The notes below the pieces were generated by a model. The model was not told where the DNA came from. It saw nothing but the letters and a program-made list of their open reading frames with translations, and made no database searches. 61,502 nucleotides of DNA from Planctomycetia bacterium (GTDB taxonomy: Bacteria > Planctomycetota > GCA-002687715), in contig SXUL01000018.1 in assembly GCA_005790545.1 (NCBI GenBank), positions 1 through 61,502 of the forward strand, given 5' to 3'. Each line of letters begins with the position of its first letter. The stretch's first letter is position 1. Shown piece after piece: positions 41,851 through 49,480 of this stretch. A program made the position numbers and the translations under genes.

Positions 41851-42759
41851 ATGTTCGCGAAATCACTACGCCTTTCGCTCTTGGCGTTGCTGCTGGTTGC
41901 GGCGATGCCTGATCTGCTCTTGGGGCAGTGATGAAGCAGAGGCAGGGGCCGGGTTGCCGCTCGTGCAGCGGCAGCAACGCGCCCGATGGGTCGTGCCACA
42001 CCGACGCCAGGCATGAAAGTTGCCGGTGGTGGAGGCGCAGCGACAACGCCAAGCCCTGAACGCGCCCAGCGCGTGACGGTGCGCTGGCTGCCTGCAACGT
42101 TGCCCATGTCCGCGGGCGGCGAGTACGGCGAGAGCGCCTTGCCTTTGGCAACGCTCGCGTCAGAAAACCAGCGCGTGGGTGGATATCGCGCCGGGTTGCC
42201 GCTGCTTGTCTACTTCTACAGTGCGCGCAACGACGAGAAACTCCTCGAGTACGAAGGCCGCGTTTTCTACGACGAACGCGTGGGTTTCAGCTCGCGGTTT
42301 TTCAACTGCCTGCGCATTTCCTTGGATGAGATTCGGGACGCCGGAGTGCGGAAGAGCTATGGCGGCGAAGAGCCAACCCTGTTCGTGCTCGATCGCGAGG
42401 GCAAGCAACTGAAGCGTTTGGATGGCTGGCGGACCGAGTCCGTGGAGCTCTTCAAAGGCATGGAGCTCGCCTTCAAGGAGACGACGGGCAAGGCTCTCGC
42501 AGGCCTCGTCGAGAAGGAAGCGCGCATCCTCCAGAATCTTGATCGCATCCACTGGGAGGTTGAGGATCTGAAGGAGGCCATCAAGGGCACCGAGGAACAC
42601 CTCGCGTCCCATGATTGTGACCGTGGCCGCCGCGAACTTGCCGAGAATCAGGCCGACATGGCCAAGCTCGAAGCAGAGAAGGCGAAGGTCCTCGATGAAG
42701 AAGCGAAGCTTCTCGAACCCGTGAGTCCCAAAGCACCGGAAGCGCCCAAAGGCCTCTGA
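41851..42759 (+). CDS. Exported thioredoxin-like protein interrupted by tandem in-frame UGA codons
   Basis: A well-marked gene start, ATG at 41851 with GGGAGG 6 nt upstream and a -10-like TATAGT, encodes a signal peptide (LSLLALLLVAAMPDLLLGQ). Two TGA codons follow directly (41929-41934), and the same frame then stays open for another 274 codons. The body has a thioredoxin-like segment (LPLLVYFYSARNDEKLLEYEG ... EPTLFVLDREGKQLKRLDGW) without CxxC and a C-terminal coiled coil. Either both UGAs are decoded, perhaps as Sec-Sec, or the signal peptide joins the body another way. A hairpin GCCGCT-CGTGC-AGCGGC begins 21 nt after the second UGA. Codons just after the UGAs are atypical; an overlapping frame from 41931 is Cys-rich with better codon bias. 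Confidence 0.55.
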
Positions 42760-42780
42760 GGTTTTCTCACGTTGTTGCGG

Positions 42781-42826
42781 CGGCCCCGCACTCGGAAACG
42801 AGTGTGGGGCTGCTGTCGTTTTGTTC
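42781..42826 (+). terminator. Intrinsic terminator
   Basis: A 14-bp stem with two G-U pairs: arms 42781-42794 and 42799-42812, GAAA tetraloop, followed by TGCTGTCGTTTTG. It lies 20 nt after the stop of the thioredoxin-like gene. Confidence 0.75.
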
Positions 42827-43096
42827 ACGTGGAACCCGTGGACGGCACCTTGGAGCGGGCCTCCCCGCCGGTCTTGAAGGGCACGTGTAGCATCAACACG
42901 GGGACCAGAAAGGCCACGGCGATGCTCAGAGTCGAAATCCCGACAATTCCTAACACCGCACAGGGCAACAAGTTCCGGGAGACATTCAGAAAAAAGCACA
43001 AAAACAGAAAAATCAGATTGACGCGAGGGGGATGCTGGGACGATGATGAATCCGCAATAAAGATCACAACCCGCGCGGAATCGTCTCTCTTTCTCT

Positions 43097-43135
43097 ATGG
43101 AGCTGATGAGTCACGAGTTCGCCCAGCGGCTGTGA
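43097..43135 (+). CDS. Possible short upstream ORF ahead of the GAF-Fis regulator
   Basis: Twelve codons, MELMSHEFAQRL then TGA, in the same frame as the downstream regulator. Their third positions are G/C-rich although the surrounding 42827-43177 region is unusually A/T-rich and otherwise appears to be leader or promoter sequence. The frame stays open after the TGA into the regulator (EIRLENFGHEAEKE). It could be a leader peptide or a lost N-terminus. No SECIS-like hairpin is seen after this TGA. Confidence 0.25.
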   Translation: MELMSHEFAQRL

Positions 43136-43177
43136 GAGATTCGACTCGAGAACTTTGGTCACGAGGCCGAAAAGGAA

Positions 43178-43912
43178 ATGGTTCCCCCTATGGACACTTT
43201 TCAACCCAGCTCAGGTATCCAGACCGCAGATCGCTCCCGTGAGGTCGAGGCGAAAACTTCTGCCTACCGCCAGCTCACCGACGCCGCTCTGCGCTTCCAC
43301 CAAGCTCAGGACGCCGAACGCCTCCTGCCTCTCACCGTCGAGGGGCTGAGGGCGGTCTTTGGCCCCACCGTGGGTGTGGTGGTCAGCCGCGTGGACGGTC
43401 AGGACCGGCATTACCCGTTCGGCGGGAAGGTCATCGAGACCATCCCCTCTGCGCACATCCAGTTGCTCACCCAGAAGTCCATGTCCAGTCTCAACGCGAT
43501 CCTGGACGGCCAAGGCCAGACCCGCGTGCTGTCGGTCCCGCTGCTCGCCGGACCGCGCGTCCACGGCTGCCTCGTTGTGCTGATCGGTGACGCCGAGCGT
43601 CGCTTCGGCACGGCGGCCATCGACCTCGTGGGCCTCATGGGACGGCACCTCGGCATCGCCCTCGACAACGCACTGCACGCCGAGGAATTGAAGAGCCTTC
43701 AGGCGGCTGACAACGCCGAACTGCAAGGCGGTTTCTCGCTGTGTGATTCCAAGCGCAGCTTCGAGCGCAAGCTCATCAGGGCGCGACTCCGCGAATCCCA
43801 CGGCAACATCGCCCTCGCGGCCAGATCGCTCGACATGGATCGCGGCCAACTTTCGAGGCTCCTCAAGAAGTACGCTGTGGACAAGAAGCAGTACAAGTCC
43901 CAGTCCCTCTGA
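43178..43912 (+). CDS. GAF-like sensor with Fis-type HTH
   Basis: 244 residues. About 15-175 is a GAF-like sensor region (AYRQLTDAALRFHQAQDAERLLPL ... AAIDLVGLMGRHLGIALDNALHAEEL). The C-terminus, about 195-240, is a Fis/NtrC-type DNA-binding HTH (ARLRESHGNIALAARSLDMDRGQLSRLLKKY). No AAA+ domain is present, so it is not a complete enhancer-binding protein. The ATG at 43178 has GAGG 11 nt upstream; an ATG at 43190 is equally possible. It is preceded by an A/T-rich leader of about 350 nt. Confidence 0.75.
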   Translation: MVPPMDTFQPSSGIQTADRSREVEAKTSAYRQLTDAALRFHQAQDAERLLPLTVEGLRAVFGPTVGVVVSRVDGQDRHYPFGGKVIETIPSAHIQLLTQKSMSSLNAILDGQGQTRVLSVPLLAGPRVHGCLVVLIGDAERRFGTAAIDLVGLMGRHLGIALDNALHAEELKSLQAADNAELQGGFSLCDSKRSFERKLIRARLRESHGNIALAARSLDMDRGQLSRLLKKYAVDKKQYKSQSL

Positions 43913-43939
43913 CCGCGAAAGACCCGACTTCCCGAACAG

Positions 43940-43945
43940 TAGACT
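43940..43945 (+). promoter_or_regulatory. -10-like box for the small secreted protein
   Basis: TAGACT about 35 nt upstream of the ATG at 43980, in the 67-nt gap after the regulator gene. Confidence 0.3.
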
Positions 43946-43979
43946 CCGTGTCAGCCACGTGCTGGCGCGGAGTTTCTTC

Positions 43980-44612
43980 ATGAAATCGACACTGCTCGTC
44001 CTCGCCTGCTGCACCTTCTCACTGTTGGCGCAGAATGCTCCGGAGCCCCGTCCTGCCCGGCCAGTTGCCGACGCGAGCGACCCCGAGGTGGTGGCATGGG
44101 TCACGCAGCTCACCGAGAAACTCGCGCATCCCAACGAGGTCATTCGCGCCTCTGCGCAGGATGCTCTCGCACGTCTCGGGGCTGCGGCGGTGCCGCAACT
44201 GAAGGCGCTGGCTGAAGTGAAGGACGGCGCTTCGTCAAAATCTGCAAAAGACGTCCTCACACGCATCGAGCAGCGCCGCGCAGGGGGCGTGGATGCCGAG
44301 CGTCGCGGGCCCGGAGCGCCGCAAGTGGACGCCTTTCTGGCGGCGCTGAAGGCTGCCAACCCCACACCCGAACAGGAAACGAAAATCCGCGCCGCCTTTG
44401 ACGAACAGAAGAAGAGCATCCAAGAGCTCTACGCCCAGCGGATGAACGGAGCTCTCACCAAGGAGGAGGCACACGCAGCCATGCGTGCGCTGGAAGTGGA
44501 GGTCGGGAAGACTCTGCGTGGCATCCTTGATGAAACCCAGTTCGAGAGCTTCATGGAGGCCATGCGCAAGTCGCGCGGACCGGCGCGCCGGAAGCCCGAC
44601 GGCGACAAGTGA
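43980..44612 (+). CDS. Small secreted helical protein
   Basis: 210 residues with a short signal peptide (LLVLACCTFSLLAQ). Residues about 30-90 look like a HEAT-type repeat (LAHPNEVIRASAQDALARLGAAAVPQLKALAE), and the rest is charged helix (QETKIRAAFDEQKKSIQELYAQR). Function unknown. GGAG lies about 9 nt before the ATG. Confidence 0.7.
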   Translation: MKSTLLVLACCTFSLLAQNAPEPRPARPVADASDPEVVAWVTQLTEKLAHPNEVIRASAQDALARLGAAAVPQLKALAEVKDGASSKSAKDVLTRIEQRRAGGVDAERRGPGAPQVDAFLAALKAANPTPEQETKIRAAFDEQKKSIQELYAQRMNGALTKEEAHAAMRALEVEVGKTLRGILDETQFESFMEAMRKSRGPARRKPDGDK

Positions 44613-44740
44613 GTTGCGCGTTGCCCGGAGTCCGCACGTTGTCCCGATGACTTGGTGCGGCCTCTGCGTGAAGTATGAGGGCGCGTTTTTCCTTTGCCCA
44701 ACGCCGCCTGGCTGCCCATGTGTCCGCTGCTTCTGGTGCC

Positions 44741-44746
44741 TATAGT
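44741..44746 (+). promoter_or_regulatory. -10-like box for the amino-sugar operon, close to leaderless
   Basis: TATAGT followed by GCGCAC and then the GTG start at 44753. The box ends 6 nt before the start codon, so the transcript would begin at the start codon. No ribosome-binding site is visible, in keeping with a leaderless mRNA. Confidence 0.5.
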
Positions 44747-44752
44747 GCGCAC

Positions 44753-45751
44753 GTGAACACCGGATTCGTCGGCATCATCGGTCTTGGTCCCTGGGGGCGG
44801 AATCACGCGCGCGTCCTTGCGGCGCGGGGCTGGTTGCGTTCAGGATTCGATCTCGATGCGGAGACGCTGCAGGCCCTGCCTGAGTCCCTGCGTGCGGCAT
44901 CGCTTGCCGCGTTGCTGGATGATGCTGCTTTGCGTGCAGTGGTGGTTGCGACACCGGCCCGTACGCACTTCGCCGTTGCCCAAGAAGCGCTCCTTGCGGG
45001 CAAGGATGTGTTGGTGGAGAAGCCGCTCACCCTCGATGAAGAGGAAGGCGAGGAACTGGTTCGCCTTGCGCGACGCAGGCAGCGTGTACTCATGGCGGGG
45101 CACATCACGCTGTACCACCCCGCGTATCAGCGTCTGCGAGCGCTTCAGCGAGCGGGAGAACTCGGGCGCATCCGCTACATCTACAGCAACCGCTTGAATC
45201 TCGGCACCGTGCGTGCAGAGGAAGACATCCTCTGGTCTTTTGCACCCCATGACATTGCGGCTTTCCTCGATCTCACCGGCCACTGGCCGGAAAAAGTGGG
45301 AGCGCACGGCGGCTCGTTCCTTCGCGAAGGGCGCTCCGACGTCACCGTGACTCATCTCGAATTCCCGGAGGGCGTGCGCGGGCACATCTTCGTGAGCTGG
45401 CTGCATCCGACCAAGGAGCACCGCCTCGTGGTGGTGGGCGAGCGGCGCATGGCGGTCTTCAGTGACGACAGGAACGGAGGACGGCTCACACTGTTCGACG
45501 CCGGCGCCGATGCGGGCGTGGCCCTCAACCTTGCGGCGCGGGATTGTGGCGAAGTCATTCCGGTGGAAGCCGCTGAGCCGCTCGAGATCGAACTCGCCCA
45601 CTTTGTGGACTGCGTGCGCACGCGCCGCGAACCGGTGACAGGCGCACGCCATGGTCTCGAAGTGCTGCGCGTTCTCGAAACGGCGCGTCGGAGCATGCTC
45701 GCTGGCGGCACTGCGTTGGAGTGTCAGCGCATCGGGGTGCTTGGCACGTGA
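44753..45751 (+). CDS. Gfo/Idh/MocA oxidoreductase, WbpB/WlbA-like
   Basis: 332 residues. The Rossmann motif is [38 protein letters not shown] and [13 protein letters not shown] carry the EKP motif; [15 protein letters not shown] contains the catalytic-region His. With the next two genes it matches the set that oxidises UDP-N-acetylglucosaminuronate at C3 and then aminates and acetylates it, making UDP-2,3-diacetamido-2,3-dideoxyglucuronate for surface polysaccharide. The start is GTG. Its stop overlaps the next GTG. Confidence 0.82.
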   Translation: MNTGFVGIIGLGPWGRNHARVLAARGWLRSGFDLDAETLQALPESLRAASLAALLDDAALRAVVVATPARTHFAVAQEALLAGKDVLVEKPLTLDEEEGEELVRLARRRQRVLMAGHITLYHPAYQRLRALQRAGELGRIRYIYSNRLNLGTVRAEEDILWSFAPHDIAAFLDLTGHWPEKVGAHGGSFLREGRSDVTVTHLEFPEGVRGHIFVSWLHPTKEHRLVVVGERRMAVFSDDRNGGRLTLFDAGADAGVALNLAARDCGEVIPVEAAEPLEIELAHFVDCVRTRREPVTGARHGLEVLRVLETARRSMLAGGTALECQRIGVLGT

Positions 45752-46335
45752 ATGCAGCTGTCTTCGTGCATCCCACGGCCGAAGTCGAAGCGGGGGCGCT
45801 CATCGGCCCGGGCACGAAGATCTGGCGCCACGCGCATGTGATGGCCGGTGCCGTTATCGGTGCCGACTGCATGCTCGGGCAGGGCGTGTTCGTGGCCGGC
45901 GGCGTCATCATCGGCGCCGGGTCGAGAGTGCAGAACAACGCGAGCCTCTTCGCGGGCGTCGAGCTTGCAGAAGATGTCTTCATCGGACCCTCCGCGGTCT
46001 TCACCAACGTTGCGCGGCCGCGTGCCGCGCATCCGCGTCATGGTGCCTTCGCCAAGACCCTCGTGCAGCGTGGAGCAACGATCGGCGCCAACGCCACCAT
46101 CCGCTGCGGGGTCACCATTGGACGAGGGGCCTTTGTCGCGGCGGGCGCCGTGGTCACGCGCGACGTGCCTGCCTTCACGCTCGTGATGGGCGTGCCCGCG
46201 CAGCGGCGCGGCTTCGTGTGCTGGTGCGGCGCCACGCCAGGTTCCGATGGCGTGTGCCCGGACTGCGGTGCCGCGTTCGTGTCCGCGGGTGATGGACTTG
46301 CTCCCAAGGGCGAATCCGGAGGAGCACCTGCGTGA
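45748..46335 (+). CDS. Left-handed beta-helix N-acetyltransferase, WbpD/WlbB-like, with zinc-ribbon tail
   Basis: 195 residues. Hexapeptide repeats run through most of the chain ([27 protein letters not shown] ... [35 protein letters not shown]), closing with [12 protein letters not shown]. It is expected to acetylate the 3-amino group of the UDP-sugar. The tail [20 protein letters not shown] adds a small zinc ribbon. GTG start and stop both overlap neighbours by GTGA. Confidence 0.85.
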   Translation: MNAAVFVHPTAEVEAGALIGPGTKIWRHAHVMAGAVIGADCMLGQGVFVAGGVIIGAGSRVQNNASLFAGVELAEDVFIGPSAVFTNVARPRAAHPRHGAFAKTLVQRGATIGANATIRCGVTIGRGAFVAAGAVVTRDVPAFTLVMGVPAQRRGFVCWCGATPGSDGVCPDCGAAFVSAGDGLAPKGESGGAPA

Positions 46336-47432
46336 AGGTCCCCTTCGCGGATCTCACACGCATCCCGGCCGCACAGCAGCAGGCCATGGAGGGCGCCGCC
46401 CTGCGCGTGTTGCGCCACAAGCGATTCATCCTTGGTGATGAAGTACTCGCGTTCGAGCGGGCCTTGGCGCGGAGACTCGGGGTCGCGCATGTCGTCGCCA
46501 CTTCCAACGGTTCTGATGCGCTGCTGATGGCGCTGCAGGCGGCGGGCGTCGGCCCCGGCTCCACCGTGGTGACATCGCCCTTCTCGTTTTTCGCCACCGT
46601 GGGGGCCATCCTCCGCCTCGGTGCGCGACCACGCTTCGTGGACATCGAACCCCGCCACTTCGGCATGGACCTCGGTGCCACGCTCCGTGCGGCGGCGCCG
46701 GGCGATGTGGTTCTTCCGGTGCATCTCTTCGGGCATTGCCAGGATCTGACGCCTGTGAAGGAGAAGCTGCCAGAGTCGCCGGTCGTGGAAGATGCGTGTC
46801 AGGCCATCGATGCGCGCACAAGAGCGGGTGCGCTGGCGGGCGGCCAAGGGCAATCCGGAGTGTTTTCGTTCTTTCCCACCAAGAATCTTGGTGCCGCAGG
46901 GGATGCGGGCGCGATCGCAACGCACGACGCGGCCATGGCTGCACGCCTCGCGCGCCTGCGTATCCATGGACAGAAAGCTCGCTACGAGCACGAGGAACTC
47001 GGCGGCAACTTCCGCATGGATGCGCTGCAGGCAGCCATTCTCGCGGCGGCTCTGCCCTTCCTGGACGAGAGCACGCGCTCGCGCAGGTCGGCCGCCGAAG
47101 GGTATCTGGAGCTCATCCGGGAGCGAGGCCTTGAGGGCCTTGTGGCTCTCCCCGACATCGGACCCGGGCACACCGCGCACCAGTTCGTCGTTCGCATTCC
47201 CGAGCGCCGCGACGCGCTGCGTGAGGCCTTCGAGCAGGCGGGGATCGGTTCGGCGGTCTACTATCCGAAGCCCTTGCACCTGCAGGCCGCCTGTCGCCAC
47301 CTCGGCCATGCCGCGGGCGATTTTCCCGAGGCGGAACGGGCTTCGCGCGAGGCGCTGGCCCTGCCCATTGCCGGTGTCACGCCCGAGGAGCAGGCTGCGG
47401 TGGTGGCCGTGATGGCCGAAGCACTTTCTTGA
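46332..47432 (+). CDS. DegT/DnrJ/EryC1-family sugar aminotransferase, WbpE/WlbC-like
   Basis: 366 residues. It is a PLP enzyme of aspartate-aminotransferase fold: [15 protein letters not shown] near the cofactor phosphate, [11 protein letters not shown], and the Schiff-base Lys in [16 protein letters not shown]. It would aminate the 3-keto UDP-sugar made by the upstream dehydrogenase, before acetylation. The GTG start overlaps the acetyltransferase stop, so all three enzymes are translationally coupled. Confidence 0.9.
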   Translation: MKVPFADLTRIPAAQQQAMEGAALRVLRHKRFILGDEVLAFERALARRLGVAHVVATSNGSDALLMALQAAGVGPGSTVVTSPFSFFATVGAILRLGARPRFVDIEPRHFGMDLGATLRAAAPGDVVLPVHLFGHCQDLTPVKEKLPESPVVEDACQAIDARTRAGALAGGQGQSGVFSFFPTKNLGAAGDAGAIATHDAAMAARLARLRIHGQKARYEHEELGGNFRMDALQAAILAAALPFLDESTRSRRSAAEGYLELIRERGLEGLVALPDIGPGHTAHQFVVRIPERRDALREAFEQAGIGSAVYYPKPLHLQAACRHLGHAAGDFPEAERASREALALPIAGVTPEEQAAVVAVMAEALS

Positions 47433-47474
47433 CCGTGTGAAGTGTCGCGGGCGGGTGCCAAAGGCCCTGTGGAG

Positions 47475-47480
47475 TAGGAT
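47475..47480 (+). promoter_or_regulatory. -10-like box for the sigma/anti-sigma/VWA unit
   Basis: TAGGAT about 46 nt upstream of the ATG at 47527. No -35 was recognised, as expected if an alternative sigma factor is used. Confidence 0.3.
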
Positions 47481-47526
47481 GCAGAGCGTGACGTAACGGG
47501 CGGGTCCCCCGAGTGGGGCCGCCCCC

Positions 47527-48162
47527 ATGCTGATGGCACCGGAACGTCCTTTGACAGCCCCCGAAACTCCGCTGGAGTCCACGCCTGAGGAGTTGATGGC
47601 CCGCTTTGTCGCGGGCGATCGCCGGGCCTTCGACACCATTTACGAGTACTTCGGTCCTCGGGTGCGTGCCTTCATCAACCGCTACGTGGCGCACCCCGAC
47701 GCAGGGGATGACATCCTGCAAGAGGTGTTCCTGAAGGTCTACAGGAAGTCCGAGACCTTCGACCCTGCGGCGCACTTGAGCACATGGCTCTTCGCCATCG
47801 CACGCAACGCCTGCATCGATTGGCTCCGCCGTCGCAAGCTTCCGACGGTCTCGCTCTCGCCCACGGGCGACGACGACACGGCCACGGTGCAGGTGGCGGA
47901 TCCTGCGGGTGTGACGCCAGCGGACCGGGCCTCCACCTCAGAACTCAGCACCTTGTTTGATCGAGCGGTCGAACGCCTCTCACCCAAGTTGCGCGAAGTC
48001 TTCCTGCTCTGTGGTGTGCAGGGACTCGCCTACGAGGAGGCTGCCGTGATCCTCGGTTGTCCCGTGAAGACCGTGTCTTCAAGACTCTCTCGCGCGCGGG
48101 CGCAACTGCAGGAAGAGTTGGGTGAACATTTGGGAGTGGCGGGCGAGCGCCGCGAAAGATGA
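47527..48162 (+). CDS. ECF-type RNA polymerase sigma factor
   Basis: 211 residues. Region 2 is FVAGDRRAFDTIYEYFGPRVRAF with DDILQEVFLKVYRKSETFDP and the LSTWLFAIARNACIDWLRRRK helix. Region 4 is LSPKLREVFLLCGVQGLAYEEAAVILGCPVKTVSSRLSRARAQL. It closely resembles standard RpoE-type ECF factors. The stop is 4 nt before the anti-sigma start, a classical sigma/anti-sigma pair. Confidence 0.93.
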   Translation: MLMAPERPLTAPETPLESTPEELMARFVAGDRRAFDTIYEYFGPRVRAFINRYVAHPDAGDDILQEVFLKVYRKSETFDPAAHLSTWLFAIARNACIDWLRRRKLPTVSLSPTGDDDTATVQVADPAGVTPADRASTSELSTLFDRAVERLSPKLREVFLLCGVQGLAYEEAAVILGCPVKTVSSRLSRARAQLQEELGEHLGVAGERRER

Positions 48163-48166
48163 CGTC

Positions 48167-49417
48167 ATGAGTTGTACTGCTGCTGTCCTGCAAATCTCCG
48201 AGTACGTGGATGGGCGCCTTCCGGATCCGGAGGCCGCCACCCTGGAGCGCCATCTCGCTCTCTGCCCTGCCTGCGCGCGTCTGCTCTCTGAGCAGCGTGT
48301 TCTGCAGAAGCTGGCACGCAACATCGTGACGGACGCGCGTCCGTTGCCTGCTCTCGATCTCGGCGTGCGTCCGGAAGTCCCCGCAATGGCACGTCCGGGG
48401 AGGTTCCATTTCATCGGCTGGCGGCGCGTGGCTGCAGCAGCGGTGATTCTCGTGCTCACGCATCTCGTGGCCTTCGAAATCGGTCACGATGCAGGTCCTG
48501 TGGATGGCGCCGGGCTGGGAGAGAGGCCTGCTGCTCTGGAAGCCGGGTTCGTGCCCGAGAGGCTGCGCGACCACAGCGCGGCCGCGAGGATGCTCGCCGG
48601 TCAGATCGCGCTCATGCCCTCCGAGGCAGGCGAAGAAGCGGCGCAACTGGTGGACCGGCAACTCGCGCTGCTGGACGCCGACGATCTCGCGTCTGCCGCC
48701 AGGAAATCCTCGTGGGTGCGCAGTGGTGACCGGCGCCGTGTGCTGGACGGCTACCTCGCTTCATGGGGACGACTGAACGAGGGGCTGCGCGCGCGCCTTG
48801 CTGTTCCCGGGCATACCGTGGCCGCGATGCAACAGGCGCTGGAGACGAGCGGGTTCAATGGCGCGTTGGCTGCCATGGAGCTGGAAGTCGAACATGTGCG
48901 TCAGGGTGTGTGGTTCGGAACGCGCGAAGGCCAGAACCGGATCGCGGCTGCGTATCTCGCGCCTCGCCCGCTGGCTGCCATGGACCACGCTTCCGCGGAC
49001 GCGAGCCAGTTTCTTGCTGCACAGGCCTCCATGCTGCGGGGCAATCTGACCGAGGCGAGTGCTGCGTTCGCGGAACTGCAAGCTATGCAGCACTGCATGG
49101 GGGAAATGCCGCGTTCTTCAGCTCTCGCCCACGTCGCTCGCTACATGCAGGCGGGGTGCCTCCAGCGTGCGGGGCAGTTGCCGGGTGCCTATCAGGTGCT
49201 GGCTTCCGGCGAGCCGTTTGCCTTCGTGCGCGAACTGAAGCCTTGGTACTCGTCCGATCCGGTGCTCGTTCCTTTGCTCGCGGCTGCGGAGCATGCAGAG
49301 CGCCAGCCCGGCCTGCCGATCCGGGTCACCCCGGGTGGCATGCGCATCGTGATCTCATCGAGCGGCGGCATGGTGCGCTGGGTCTCTGCAGGTTGCCGCT
49401 GCTGCGGCGGCCACTGA
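48167..49417 (+). CDS. Membrane anti-sigma factor with large periplasmic domain
   Basis: 416 residues. The cytoplasmic N-terminus carries the zinc-type anti-sigma motif HLALCPAC in the usual helical setting (ISEYVDGRLPDPEAATLERHLALCPACARLL). One membrane helix follows at about 90-110 (VAAAAVILVLTHLVAFEIG), then a ~300-residue helical extracytoplasmic domain of unknown type ending in a Cys-rich tail (GCRCCGGH). It would hold the upstream ECF factor at the membrane until a signal reaches the outer domain. Confidence 0.85.
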   Translation: MSCTAAVLQISEYVDGRLPDPEAATLERHLALCPACARLLSEQRVLQKLARNIVTDARPLPALDLGVRPEVPAMARPGRFHFIGWRRVAAAAVILVLTHLVAFEIGHDAGPVDGAGLGERPAALEAGFVPERLRDHSAAARMLAGQIALMPSEAGEEAAQLVDRQLALLDADDLASAARKSSWVRSGDRRRVLDGYLASWGRLNEGLRARLAVPGHTVAAMQQALETSGFNGALAAMELEVEHVRQGVWFGTREGQNRIAAAYLAPRPLAAMDHASADASQFLAAQASMLRGNLTEASAAFAELQAMQHCMGEMPRSSALAHVARYMQAGCLQRAGQLPGAYQVLASGEPFAFVRELKPWYSSDPVLVPLLAAAEHAERQPGLPIRVTPGGMRIVISSSGGMVRWVSAGCRCCGGH

Positions 49418-49463
49418 AACGCCGAGAACCCCGGGTCCAGCGCGGCGTCCAAGGGGCGGGGGT

Positions 49464-49469
49464 TAGCAT
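49464..49469 (+). promoter_or_regulatory. -10-like box for the VIT-VWA gene, close to leaderless
   Basis: TAGCAT in GGGTTAGCATCCCC, ending 11 nt before the ATG at 49481. It shares the GTTAGCATCC context with 35054. Confidence 0.4.
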
Positions 49470-49480
49470 CCCCGGCATTC

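Noticed and set aside
41931-42059. A separate 42-codon Cys-rich gene (MKQRQGPGCRSC...) overlapping the tandem UGA.
   Set aside because: No separate ribosome-binding site beyond overlap with the UGA, and it ends without joining the body except by a frameshift. Kept only as an alternative in the tandem-UGA finding.
43018-43047. TTGACG and GATGAT as a promoter for the GAF-Fis gene.
   Set aside because: The -10 match is weak and the A/T-rich stretch offers several equally poor pairs.
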